From: DAISKN01 sp963716925
GTDB taxonomy: Bacteria; Acidobacteriota; Vicinamibacteria; Marinacidobacterales; SMYC01
DNA length: 64,000 bases
Direction: 5' to 3'
Assembly (NCBI GenBank): GCA_963716925.1
Contig: CAVQUX010000014.1
Coordinates: 1,054,001-1,118,000 of the forward strand
The position numbers and the translations under genes were made by a program. Shown here one piece after another: positions 26,114 through 35,249 of this stretch; position 1 is the stretch's first letter; every line of letters starts with the position of its first letter. Below the pieces are notes generated by a model. That model did no database searches. It worked only from the letters and a program-made list of their open reading frames with translations, and was not told the origin of the DNA.

Positions 26114-27611
26114 TCAGCCGAACTCGAGCTCGTAGCCCATCTTCCGCAGGAGTCCGGCCTCTTCCTTCAAGTCTGCGCGAGTCAGCGGATGCTCATCGAG
26201 CCACCCCGCCGGAAAACCCAGCGCCAGGCCTTTCTTCTTTCCCGCGAAAGTGATTCTCGGGAGGAGGCTCGGGCTCCGTCCGCGGTTCAGGAGCACGGCG
26301 AGCCTCAGGAGGATGGCGAGTCTCAGCGCCGTCTCCTCCTCGACGAGGGTGAGCTCCGCGAAAGCGTCTCGAGGGAATTTCCGACGGTGCGCGGCGATTA
26401 GGGCGGCGAGGAACTTCTGGTCGTCGATGGAGAAGCCGGAGAGCTCCGAGTTCGCCACGATGTAGGCGCCGTGCCTCTGGTAGCCGCTGTAGGAGATGGT
26501 GAGGCCGATCTCGTGGAGGCGCGCGGCCCAGATGAGGAGCTGTCGGTGCTCGTGCTCCTCGAGTCCCCAGTCGGCCCGGAGCTGCTTCAGGGCCGCGAGC
26601 GCGGCGCGCTCCACGCGACCCGCCTGTACCGTATCCACGCGATACTGCTCGACCAGGCGCTGGATCGCCCTCTCTCTCGAGTCCTCGTGCCGTATGCGGC
26701 CGATGAGATCGTAGAGGACGCCTTCTCGCAGCGCTCCGGTCGCCGGCTCCATCACGTCGACCCCGAGCGCGTCGAAGACGCTTCGCAGGATCGAGACACC
26801 TCCGGGGAAGACCGGCGCCCGCTCATCGCTCAATCCCGGAATCGAGAGCTTCGAGAGACGTCCGGACTCGATCATCGCGCGCTCGAGCTTCTTCAGCCCC
26901 TTGCGGGTGATCCCCGGACCCCAGCCGTTCTCGCGGATGACGGAGTCGACGGCGAGGATCGTTCCCGACGAGCCGTAGGCGCGCTCCCAGCCGAGGCTCT
27001 TGAACCGATCTTCGATCGTCTCGAGCTCGACGCGGGCCGCGGTCTGGGCGGCCTTCATGTTCTCCTCCGACAACTCCCCATCGGGAAAGTAGTTGCGGGT
27101 GTAGGACACGCAGCCCATGAACAGACTCGCGGCGCGGTGGGGCTCGAAGCCTTCGCCGATGATGCACTCCGTCGACCCGCCCCCGATGTCGACCACCAGG
27201 CGTCTCTCGTCCTCGAACGGAAGCGAGTGGGAGACGCCGAGGTAGATGAGCCGCGCCTCCTCCTGGCCCGAGATGATTCCGATCTCGATGCCCGAGAGCT
27301 TCCGCCGCCTTGCGCAGGACGCTCTTCGGGTTCTTCACCTGCCTCAGGGTGTTGGTGCCCACCGCCCGGACCTGTTTCGCCGGAATCGCCCGGAGCCTTT
27401 CCCCGAACCGCGCGAGGGTGTCGAACGCCTTCGCCAGGGACTCCTCGGTCAGCGTCTTGTCGTCTCGAAGCCCGGCGGCGAGCCGGACCCTTTCCCTCAG
27501 GCGGTCGACGTCCTGGACCTCGTCCTGCACCACGCGGACGATCTTCATGTGGAAGCTGTTCGAGCCCAGGTCGACGGCAGCAAAAATATCCGAGAGTTTA
27601 GAATCCGGCAT
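26114..27611 (-). pseudogene. ppx: Ppx/GppA exopolyphosphatase/pppGpp phosphatase, one frame break
   Basis: ASKHA-fold phosphatase acting on polyphosphate or pppGpp. The N-terminus MPDSKLSDIFAAVDLGSNSFHM carries the first phosphate loop. The second, VVDIGGGSTECIIGEG, and the C-terminal HD-like helical part (LIWAARLHEIGLTISY, HRRKFP) are intact. The frame breaks near 27300: after KAAE the sequence resumes one base over as LSGIEIGIISGQEEARLIY, exactly the expected continuation. The total would be about 499 residues. Only 24 bases separate its start from the divergent apaH start, and the next gene on that side encodes a CHAD-CYTH protein. Confidence 0.9.
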
Positions 27612-27635
27612 AGGACCCTGAGTTAAGATCGTTCC

Positions 27636-28448
27636 ATGGCGACCTACGTCATCGGCGACGTGCAGGGTTGTTTTACCACGCTCGAGCGACTTCTGCGCCG
27701 CTTCGATTTCGACCGGAAGCGCGACCGCGTGTGGTTGGTGGGGGACCTGGTCAACCGAGGTCCGGGCTCCCTCGAGGTGCTGCGATGGGCGAGGTCGATG
27801 GGAAACCGCGTCACCGCGGTTCTGGGAAACCACGATCTCCACCTCATCGCCTGCTTCGAGGGGGTGCGCGAGCCGAGGCGCCGGGACACCTTCGGGGAGG
27901 TTCTCGAAGCCCCGGATCGGAAGGCTCTTCTCGAGTGGCTCCTCGGCCGTCCGTTCTTTCATCGAGAGGGAGACTACGTCCTGGTCCACGCGGGGCTGCT
28001 CCCCGAATGGAGCCTGGACGAGGCGGAAGCGCTCGCCTGGGAAGCGCAGGAAGCGCTTCGCTCCCGGAGGCGGTATCAGCTCCTCGAGGCGTTCGAGGAG
28101 GACCGGACGTCCTCCCGCTGGGCCACGGGACTGGCCAAGCGCGAGAGGCTGCGCCTGGTGGTCGATACCTTCACCAAGATCCGGACGCTTCGGCCCGCAG
28201 GAGAGCTTTGCCTCGACTTCTCGGGTCCGCCCAAGCAGGCGCCGCGAGGCTGCCAGCCGTGGTTCGATCTGTGCTCGCTGCCTCCGGACGCGACGATTCT
28301 CTTCGGACATTGGGCGGCGCTCGGGCTTCATCTGGGAAGAAACGTGGTCGGCCTCGACACCGGCTGCGCCTGGGGGCGGATGCTCACCGCGCTCCGGCTC
28401 GAGGACCGCAAGGTGTTTCAGGTGCGGAGCGAGCTTGCCCCCGGCTAG
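27636..28448 (+). CDS. apaH: Symmetrical bis(5'-nucleosyl)-tetraphosphatase
   Basis: Hydrolyses Ap4A to two ADP in the cytosol. 270 residues, normal for ApaH. Metallophosphatase motifs GDVQGC (Asp8), GDLVNRGPGSLEVL, GNHDLH, VHAG and the C-terminal GHWAALG are all present. It is divergent from ppx with a 24-base gap and convergent with the CHAD-CYTH gene (26 bases). The neighbourhood suggests a role in phosphate and alarmone metabolism. Confidence 0.95.
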   Translation: MATYVIGDVQGCFTTLERLLRRFDFDRKRDRVWLVGDLVNRGPGSLEVLRWARSMGNRVTAVLGNHDLHLIACFEGVREPRRRDTFGEVLEAPDRKALLEWLLGRPFFHREGDYVLVHAGLLPEWSLDEAEALAWEAQEALRSRRRYQLLEAFEEDRTSSRWATGLAKRERLRLVVDTFTKIRTLRPAGELCLDFSGPPKQAPRGCQPWFDLCSLPPDATILFGHWAALGLHLGRNVVGLDTGCAWGRMLTALRLEDRKVFQVRSELAPG

Positions 28449-28474
28449 AGATTTCTCCGTTCACCTCGTCGACG

Positions 28475-30062
28475 TCATTCGCCAACCCCGCGGTCACCGT
28501 GGGGAGGAGCCTCACGGATACTTTCTCCGGAATCCGCCCCGGGGACGTTCCCGGCTTCATCGCCGCCCAGACGATTGGAGCGGCGGCCGCGGCGTTTCTG
28601 TTTCGATGGCTCGGTCCGGGCCGGGGGCCGTGAAGCTCCGGCCGTTCTCGAGGCCGAGCCCCGTGCCAGTCGCTCCCAGTCGTACTTTCGCGAACCGGTC
28701 ACGTCTCTCCTGACCACGGAATCGAGCCACTCCGGAAGCGCGAGCTCCGTCCCGTCCTCGGTTTCCGCCAGCACCACGCTTCCGTTTCCTATGTCGTCGA
28801 TCCAGAACGTCCGGCCGCTCTCCTGGACGCGGTAGCGCGCTCGCTCCAGGCGGAAGGAGGCGAGCGACCAGAATCGCTCGAACATTTCCTTCGAGAGCCT
28901 TTCTTCGGCACGCGAGCCGTTCGACACCGCGATGCGGGAATAGCGGATCCGCTCGCCCGACTGGACCGACTCGACGAGCTCGTGAATCTTTCTTCCGGGA
29001 AGAAAACCCTGGCGCAGGATCGTGGGAGGGCGGCGCTTCGCGCGCTCGGGGAGCTCCGAGAGGAGGAAGCGGCGCAGCCCCTTCGGCGGCTCGGACAGCG
29101 ACGCGAGAGAACGGGCGAGCCGCTGTACCCTTTCGAAGAACGGATCGGAAGCCCCGGAGAGCCAGCCGCGCGCGAGCGCGAGGTACTGGCGGTCGCGGCG
29201 CTCCCGCTGCGCGCGCAGGAGAGCGAGGAGGCCGGGGTGAGGCGGCGGGCTCTGGGTGTCGATGGCTCCACCCTGGAGCGCGAGGTCCCGAAGCCGGTGG
29301 GCCTCCTCGACGGCGGCCCTCTCGAGCTCGGATGGCAATCGACTGGCTCAAGACCCGCATGTCCTGGAGCTCGCCGAGAACGTCCTGCAGCGTCTTCATC
29401 TCTTTCACCAGCGCGCGGGCTTCGGGGACTTCGGCCGAAATCGGCTCCAGGAGGTACCGGAGTCGTTTGGCCTCGATGCGCGCCCGATGGAGCTCCTCGC
29501 CGTCCTCCGCCGAGGAAACGGACTCGAGGCTTTCTTTCAAGCGAGCGGCGTTCTCGGCGAGGAGAGCTCCCGTCGCCGCGAGGAACCCCGCGTCGTCGTC
29601 GAGCCGGAGCCTCAGACGAGAAAACGCCTTTCGGAGAGACTGGTGGAGGGGGTCGAACTCCTTGCGGAGGGTTTCGGGCCTGGGCGCCTCGTCGCCGTGA
29701 GAACGGAGCCGCTCCGCGAGATGGGCGGCGCCGCCCTTCGCGTCGGGCTCGAGCTCAGCGCCCCGCTTCGACAGCCACTCCATCTGGACCTCGAAGTCCC
29801 GGGCGGGGTTCGTCGAAGCCGCGAGCTCCGAGAGCCGGGCGCGGAGCTTCTTCTTCGCCGAGCCCTTCAGATACGGCCGGTAGGCGCGGATGACGCTTCG
29901 CAGCCTCCTCAGGGCGACGCGAAAGTCATGGAGGGCCTCTTCGTCCTCGCCGTGCTCGAGCCGCCCGAGGGCTTCGTCCGCCTCCTGGAGGAGGCCGAGG
30001 CAGAGATGCCGCGACGTCTCCTCGGGAGATCTCGGCAGCAGGCTCGCATCGAGCTCGATCAC
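28475..30062 (-). pseudogene. CHAD-CYTH fusion protein, one frame break, degenerate triphosphatase motif
   Basis: The N-terminal half is a CHAD domain, a polyphosphate-binding helical domain with conserved basic helices: EALHDFRVALRRLRSVIRAYR, ARDFEVQMEWL, HRARIEAKRLRYLLE. The frame shifts near 29340 after LQDMRVLSQ and resumes SELERAAVEEAHRLRDLALQ. The C-terminal half is CYTH-like (LRQGFLPG, GERIRYSRIAV, RARYRVQ, FWIDDIGNGSVVLAETE). The CYTH entry strand reads KGLRRFLL where active enzymes carry ExExK, so catalysis may be lost. The CHAD-first order is unusual. It ends 26 bases from apaH. The GTG start is at 30062. Confidence 0.82.
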
Positions 30063-30115
30063 GGCATCCGAACCGCAGTCCAGGAAAACGCCATCATAGC
30101 AGTCCCGAAATCCGC

Positions 30116-30143
30116 TTGACGAACGCGCTCAGTTTGTTACGTT
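30116..30143 (+). promoter_or_regulatory. Possible promoter of the following lipoprotein gene
   Basis: TTGACG, a 16-base spacer and TACGTT, about 40 bases upstream of a strong AAGGAGG ribosome site. Confidence 0.4.
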
Positions 30144-30184
30144 GAGAGAGATTCCCGTAAACGTGCGGTTACGAAGGAGGAAGC

Positions 30185-30724
30185 TTGTCACGACAGGTCG
30201 TGAGCGTGGTTCTGGTCTGTGCGGCCCTCGCCGGCTGCGGTGGCGGAGGAGGCGAGCCCGAGACATCCGGCGCTGCCGAGAGGCCGAGCGGCCCGAGTGG
30301 GCCTAGTGGGAAAGGCGCCTGCGCCCTTCTGATGCAGTCGGAGGTCGACGGAATCTTCGGGATGCCCGTGGGAGCCGGCACCAGCGAATCGCTCGAGGGC
30401 GGAGTCGAGCTCTGCACCTGGCCCGCGGGCGAGGACCCCGCTCTGCTCGTTCAGGTCGGGCCGGCGCTTCCTGCGGTGACCGCGGCGGTCGATCTCGGAG
30501 ACGGCTACCGAACCGTCGAGGTGCCGGGGATGAGCGGCCCGGCCGCGATCGCGCTCGAAGCCGGCGAGAAGGAAACCGTCGCCGTTCTCGCGATGAACGC
30601 CGCCGACAGGACCGTCATCCTGAGTCCCGTGGGGCTCGGCGTCGAGAACGGGACCGATAGGCTCGAGAAGCTGAAGGCCCTCGTCGAGCTCGCAGCCAAA
30701 CGACCGACCGCCCCGTCGAACTAG
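30185..30724 (+). CDS. Putative lipoprotein
   Basis: 179 residues starting with TTG, supported by AAGGAGG five bases upstream. The lipobox LAGC gives the lipidated Cys18. A glycine/serine/proline linker (GGGGGEPE..., RPSGPSGPSG) leads into a compact domain with CALLMQSEVDGIFG and a second cysteine in VELCTWPAG, similar in layout to small DUF3558-like lipoproteins. Its stop overlaps the stop of the convergent cyanophycinase-like gene (shared CTAG). Function unknown. Confidence 0.78.
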   Translation: MSRQVVSVVLVCAALAGCGGGGGEPETSGAAERPSGPSGPSGKGACALLMQSEVDGIFGMPVGAGTSESLEGGVELCTWPAGEDPALLVQVGPALPAVTAAVDLGDGYRTVEVPGMSGPAAIALEAGEKETVAVLAMNAADRTVILSPVGLGVENGTDRLEKLKALVELAAKRPTAPSN

Positions 30725-31597
30725 TTCCGGTCGGGCCAGGGCTCTTCCTTCACCACCTCGAAGGGCTCCTCGGTGAAATCCCGCCTTCGGGCCTGGCGGG
30801 TCTTCAGGTCGTAAGTGTCTCCGGCGCGGAGAAAGTAGAACCGTCCCTGGTTCGGGAGAGTCCGCCGATTGTCGTAGATCGCGACGACGCTCCTCCCCAC
30901 GACTTCGAAGCTGTCCCCCACGATGACGATGGCCGTGTCCTCGTCGATTCCGATGCCCAGGAGCTGCGGGTGCTTTTCGATCACCGGGATGAGATCGAAA
31001 TGCCGGTTCCTCGCGAGCAGGTGCTGATCGATGGCGACGTTCTTCAAAAAGCCGAATCCCTCCACGTGATCGCCCATCATGATGGTGTTGTTCCGGGTGT
31101 CGCCCCGCACCAGATACGAGCCCTGGATGGTGGCGCCCGCCGAGGTGCCTCCGATGACGCCGCCGCGATCGAGAAGCGCGTGAAGCTCGAGCTCCGTTCG
31201 GGTGTCGAGGTACGCGTCGGCGAGCCGCCACTGGCGGCCTCCGGGAAACCATACGGCGCGGGCTCGAAGGAGAGGGGCCACGAACTCGTCGGAATTGGCC
31301 ACGTTGCGATCGCGGGTGTGGAGAACGGTCACGTCCTGGAAACCCGCTTTCCGGAAATCCGCCACCCCCGTATAGAACTGGTCGTAGACGTCTCCCTCCC
31401 CCGCGGTGGGGATGATGACCAGGGGCGCCTCCCGCTCCTCCGGCGATCTCGAGGAATCGGTCCAGGATGAAGGAATCCTCGAGGGCCCCGCCCACCACCA
31501 CCAGCGTCCCGTGCTTCGGTCCGACCTCCTGCGCCGAAACCGCCGCTGCCGCGGCGACCCAGGCCAACGCGCCGAGCAACAATCTCCGCATTCGCAT
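30721..31597 (-). pseudogene. Exported cyanophycinase-like peptidase (S51), one frame break
   Basis: Peptidase S51 fold. A signal peptide (LLLGALAWVAAAAAVSAQ) precedes TLVVVGGALED. After LEIAG the frame shifts near 31440 and resumes EAPLVIIPTAGEGD. The serine nucleophile is in GGTSAGAT, followed by the GIGIDEDTAIV segment typical of cyanophycinases. The intact protein would be about 292 residues and periplasmic or extracellular. No cyanophycin synthetase is in the window, so it may cleave imported or environmental beta-Asp-Arg peptide, or another substrate. Confidence 0.83.
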
Positions 31598-31668
31598 TCC
31601 CCTCGATCGCGGGTTCTAGCACAGTTGCTTCGCGTCTGTCTCGTCCCGAGCTATGATCGTTCCTCCTC

Positions 31669-33585
31669 ATGAAGCACGTCGTCATCGGGACCGCCGGGCA
31701 CATCGACCACGGGAAGAGCTCGCTCGTGCGCGCGCTCACCGGGATCGACCCCGACCGGCTCAAGGAAGAGAAGGAGCGGGGCATCACCATCGATCTCGGC
31801 TTCGCTTACCTCAAGAGCGGGAGCGGCCTGTCTCTGGGTTTCGTCGACGTTCCCGGCCACGAGCGGTTCGTCAAGAACATGCTGGCGGGGGTCGGAGGGA
31901 TCGATCTGGTGATGCTGGTGGTGGCGGCGGACGAATCGGTGATGCCGCAGACGCGCGAGCACTTCGCGATCTGCCGACTGCTGCAGATTCCGCTCGGGCT
32001 CATCGTGCTGACGAAGTGCGATCTGGTCGACGCGGAGCTCCGGGAGATCGCGGCGATGGAAGCGAAGGAGCTCGTCGCCGGAAGCTTCCTCGAGAACGCT
32101 CCGGTGGTCGAGGTCTCCAGTCGCACCGGCGAGGGGATGGACGGGCTCCGGACGACTCTCGAAAGCCTCGCCCGGAGCGCCCCCTCCCGCTCGGTCGCCG
32201 GACGCTTCCGGCTCCCCATCGACCGCGTGTTCTCGATGAAGGGCTTCGGCACCGTGGTGACCGGCACCATCGCCTCGGGATCCGTCGGACCGGATGACGT
32301 GGTCGAGATCCTTCCCCGCGGGCCCCGCGGGCTCGAAGTCCGGGTGCGCGGCCTCCAGGTGCACGGTGACAAGGAATCCAGAGCCGCCGCGGGACAGAGG
32401 GCGGCCTTGAACCTCCAGGGGATCGAGGTCTCGGAGGTCGCGCGCGGCGACGCGCTCGTGGAAAAGGGCTGGTTCCAGCCGACGCTCATGCTCGACTCCG
32501 ACCTCGAGGTCCTTTCGTCCTCGCCGATTCCGGTGAAGGATCTGTCGCGAGTGCATCTCCATCTGGGGACGGCCCAGGTCCTCGCGAGAGCCCGGGTGCT
32601 CGGGGGGGTGAAGGCCATCGCTCCGGGAGAGCGAGGTCTCGCGCAGCTGCGGCTGGAAGCTCCGATCGTCGCCGCTCGCGGCGACCGGTTCATCCTGAGA
32701 AGGTACTCACCGCTCGAGACGATCGCCGGCGGAGTAGTGCTCGACGCCTACCCTGAGAAGCATTCGGTGGCGAGCCTTTCGGTCGCATCCCGACTCGAGG
32801 CCCTGAGAGGCTCGAGTGCCGCTTCCATAGCCGCCCGCTTCGTCGACGAGAGCGGCGCGTCGGGGGTCTCGGAGAACGATCTCGGGAAACGGCTAGGGGC
32901 GGGCGCTGCCGATCTCGAACAGGTAATGAAGTCGCTCATCTCGGACGGCCGCGCGGTTCTCGTCTCCCGGAGCCCGCGGATGCTGATCGCACCAGGCATC
33001 GTCGACGAAGCGGGAAAGCGCCTGGACGCCGCGCTCCGGGCGTTCCAGAAGAAGAACCCGCTCCTCGGAGGAATGCCCAAGAGCGAGCTCCGGGAGAAGG
33101 CGGGCGCGCGCGCTCCGGCGGAGGTGTTCGATCTGATCCTCGCGAAGCTCGAGGAGAGCAGGCGCCTCCGGGTGGTGAAGGATCTCGTCTCGACGTTCGA
33201 CCACCGGATTCACCTCAGCGAAGACGAATCCCGGGCGAAGGAGCTCCTGCTCGATCGCTACCAGAAAGCCGGCGTCAAACCACAGACCCTGGACGAGATC
33301 GCGGCGGAAGCAAAGCTCGAGGTGAAGCTCCTCGAGAGAATCCAGCGGGTCCTCCTCAAGGACGGCACCCTGGTCCAGATTTCAGAAGGAATGGTTTTTC
33401 ACAGGGATTCTCTTTCCCGGCTCAAGGAGAACGTCCGCAGCTGCAAGTCGACGCGGGATCGCATCGACGTCGCGTTCTTCAAGGAAATGGCGGGAGTCAC
33501 CCGGAAACACGCCATTCCCCTCCTGGAATGGCTGGACCGGGAACGGGTGACGCAGCGCGCTGGAAACGATCGGGTCATCCTCTAG
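31669..33585 (+). CDS. selB: Selenocysteine-specific elongation factor SelB
   Basis: GTPase that delivers Sec-tRNA to UGA codons bearing a SECIS element. 638 residues. G-motifs: AGHIDHGKSSL, DVPGHERFV and TKCD. The switch I region RGITIDLGFAYL is SelB-like. Domain 2/3 barrels follow (FSMKGFGTVVTGT). The last about 250 residues form the winged-helix repeats that bind SECIS RNA (for example ITPLLEWLDRERVTQR-like end, HAIPLLEWLDRERVT). No selA, selD or tRNA-Sec is seen nearby. Confidence 0.95.
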   Translation: MKHVVIGTAGHIDHGKSSLVRALTGIDPDRLKEEKERGITIDLGFAYLKSGSGLSLGFVDVPGHERFVKNMLAGVGGIDLVMLVVAADESVMPQTREHFAICRLLQIPLGLIVLTKCDLVDAELREIAAMEAKELVAGSFLENAPVVEVSSRTGEGMDGLRTTLESLARSAPSRSVAGRFRLPIDRVFSMKGFGTVVTGTIASGSVGPDDVVEILPRGPRGLEVRVRGLQVHGDKESRAAAGQRAALNLQGIEVSEVARGDALVEKGWFQPTLMLDSDLEVLSSSPIPVKDLSRVHLHLGTAQVLARARVLGGVKAIAPGERGLAQLRLEAPIVAARGDRFILRRYSPLETIAGGVVLDAYPEKHSVASLSVASRLEALRGSSAASIAARFVDESGASGVSENDLGKRLGAGAADLEQVMKSLISDGRAVLVSRSPRMLIAPGIVDEAGKRLDAALRAFQKKNPLLGGMPKSELREKAGARAPAEVFDLILAKLEESRRLRVVKDLVSTFDHRIHLSEDESRAKELLLDRYQKAGVKPQTLDEIAAEAKLEVKLLERIQRVLLKDGTLVQISEGMVFHRDSLSRLKENVRSCKSTRDRIDVAFFKEMAGVTRKHAIPLLEWLDRERVTQRAGNDRVIL

Positions 33586-33697
33586 GCTCCAGGAGCCGAC
33601 GACGCGTTTGCCTTTCTGAACCTCCTAGAATACTTTCATCCCGACCGAGCCCGCTTTCGGGCGATTCTCGTCTTTCCCCCGAGTTTTCCGGAGGCCC

Positions 33698-34207
33698 ATG
33701 AGCAAAGCATTCACCAAGGAGTCCGACGAGGGCCCCGGCCCCGGAGACGAGGTCCATCTGGAGCCGAAGGACCCCCTTCCGGCGGGTACGAAGAACTACG
33801 TGACGCCGGAGGGCGCCGCCGCGCTCCGTGACGAGCTTTCCCGCCTGGAGCGCGAGCCCCGACCCAGGCCCGGCGGGGACAAGGCCAGAAAGAAGGCGCT
33901 CGAGGCCCTGGAGCGGCGGCTCCAGTTCCTTCGCGAGCGCGTCGCCAACATGACGGTCGTCGACCTCGGCTCACAGGACAAGGACAGCGTTCACTTCGGC
34001 GCCACCGTCACCGTAGCCGACGAAGAGGGCAACGAGAAGAGCTATCGCATCGTCGGCGTCGACGAAAGCGATCCCGGGAAGGGGAAGATCAGCTGGATCT
34101 CTCCCATCGCCAAGGCCCTGATCTCCGCCCGGGTAGGAGACGTCGTCACCCTCGAGCTTCCCGACGGCAATGCCGAGCTCGAGATTCTCCAGATCGACTA
34201 CCGCTGA
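33698..34207 (+). CDS. greB: GreA/GreB-family transcript cleavage factor
   Basis: 169 residues. The N-terminal coiled-coil region (YVTPEGAAALRDELSRLE, KKALEALERRLQFLRERV) is followed by the C-terminal Gre domain (DSVHFGATVTVADEEGNEKSYRIVGVDESD, ISWISPIAKALISARVGD). It rescues backtracked RNA polymerase. Acidic residues at the coil tip are fewer than in E. coli GreA, so it might be a Gre-like regulator. It overlaps the next gene by four bases. GreB-type is preferred but not certain. Confidence 0.85.
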   Translation: MSKAFTKESDEGPGPGDEVHLEPKDPLPAGTKNYVTPEGAAALRDELSRLEREPRPRPGGDKARKKALEALERRLQFLRERVANMTVVDLGSQDKDSVHFGATVTVADEEGNEKSYRIVGVDESDPGKGKISWISPIAKALISARVGDVVTLELPDGNAELEILQIDYR

Positions 34208-34719
34208 GCGTCTATATCGTCGACGGCTACAACGTCATTCGCCGCGTGGCGAGTCTCGCGAGCGCGGAGCGGAAAGCGGGGCTCGCCGCAGGTCGAAGGG
34301 CTCTCGCCTCTTCCATCGTCGCCTCGGGAATTCTTCGCCGACATCGCGTCATCGTCGTCTTCGACGCCGACCGGGAGAGCGCGCCTTCCGAGCCTTCCCC
34401 CCATCCAATGCTGAGCCTTCGCTTCTCGACGCCTCCGAGAGACGCCGACGGGGCGATCCTGGATTTGCTGGCTCGGTCGAAAGGCGGGGCCTCGGGGCCG
34501 GTGACGGTGGTGACCGCGGACTCCGACCTCTCCTGGGAAGCGCGGAAGCTCGGCGCGAGCGTGGTCGCTCCCGAAAGCTGGGAGCCGTGGAAATCGCCGA
34601 AAGGGCGAAAGCGGAAAGCCGCCCCCGCGAACGCCGCGGCGGACAAGCCGCAGGCGAGCGGCAAAGACGTGGACTACTGGCTCGGGGTCTTCGGCGAAGA
34701 CGAGCCCGAGAAGGAGTGA
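34204..34719 (+). CDS. NYN (YacP-like) PIN-fold nuclease domain protein with CTG start
   Basis: 171 residues. The first strand YIVDGYNVIRR carries the catalytic-type aspartate of NYN/PIN domains. Later acidic positions lie in VIVVFDADRES, DADGAILDLL and VTADSDLSWEAR. A lysine/alanine-rich tail follows. Starting at the next ATG (34246) would remove the core strand, and there is no ATG, GTG or TTG upstream in frame. CTG at 34204, overlapping the gre stop (CTGA), is therefore the likely start with coupled translation. Probably an RNase-like protein acting on RNA. Confidence 0.72.
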   Translation: MSVYIVDGYNVIRRVASLASAERKAGLAAGRRALASSIVASGILRRHRVIVVFDADRESAPSEPSPHPMLSLRFSTPPRDADGAILDLLARSKGGASGPVTVVTADSDLSWEARKLGASVVAPESWEPWKSPKGRKRKAAPANAAADKPQASGKDVDYWLGVFGEDEPEKE

Positions 34720-34723
34720 CGCC

Positions 34724-35164
34724 TCACTTGTGCTTGACTCCGAGGATGCTGAAGCCGATGAGCGCGGGCTTGAGCACGTAGATCAATCGATTGTTCGACT
34801 GGCTGTCTCCGGGCCAGAAGAAGAAGCCGGGGTTCACCAGGAGCTCGAGCGAGTTCTCGGTCACGCCCTCGAGCATCTCGTTGTCCTCGAACCGGAGCCG
34901 TACGCGGATGCCGGGACGCGGCGGATCGTCGACCAGCGTCTTCTCCTCGAGATAGTCGCGGTTTCCGGTGAAGTCCCGCACGAAGAACAGCCCCTTCAGC
35001 TTGTGGATGTCGATCTGAACCGGCTCTCCGCTGGCGTCGGTCATCTTCAGGATCCCCCGGGTGAGGAGCTTTCCCTTTTCCAGAAACCCGGGGATGAGCT
35101 GTCCGCTCCGCGCTCTGGCGATGACCGCCGGCCGTCCGTTGAGAAGCTCTTTGAGCGAGTCCAT
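34724..35164 (-). CDS. Conserved small protein (DUF6982-like), unknown function
   Basis: 146 residues from ATG 35164 (GGGGA upstream). The N-terminal part (LLNGRPAVIARARSGQLIPGFLEKGKLL) and a beta-rich C-terminus (RVRLRFEDNEMLEGVTENS, NPGFFFWPGDSQSNNRLIYV) suggest a small beta-barrel resembling PilZ-like or DUF6982 domains. I am not certain of the family. It is divergent from glgC and convergent with the NYN gene. Confidence 0.65.
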   Translation of the reverse strand: MDSLKELLNGRPAVIARARSGQLIPGFLEKGKLLTRGILKMTDASGEPVQIDIHKLKGLFFVRDFTGNRDYLEEKTLVDDPPRPGIRVRLRFEDNEMLEGVTENSLELLVNPGFFFWPGDSQSNNRLIYVLKPALIGFSILGVKHK

Positions 35165-35249
35165 CGACGATTCCCCGGGTGAAGTTAATCTCAAGCGGGT
35201 CGGGATTCCAAGCAAGAGCATTTTTTCCCCGTGATAGGATGAAAACGCC

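Noticed and set aside
33586..33697. tRNA-Sec next to selB
   Set aside because: No 90-base cloverleaf or UCA anticodon arrangement found in the gap or in the flanks.
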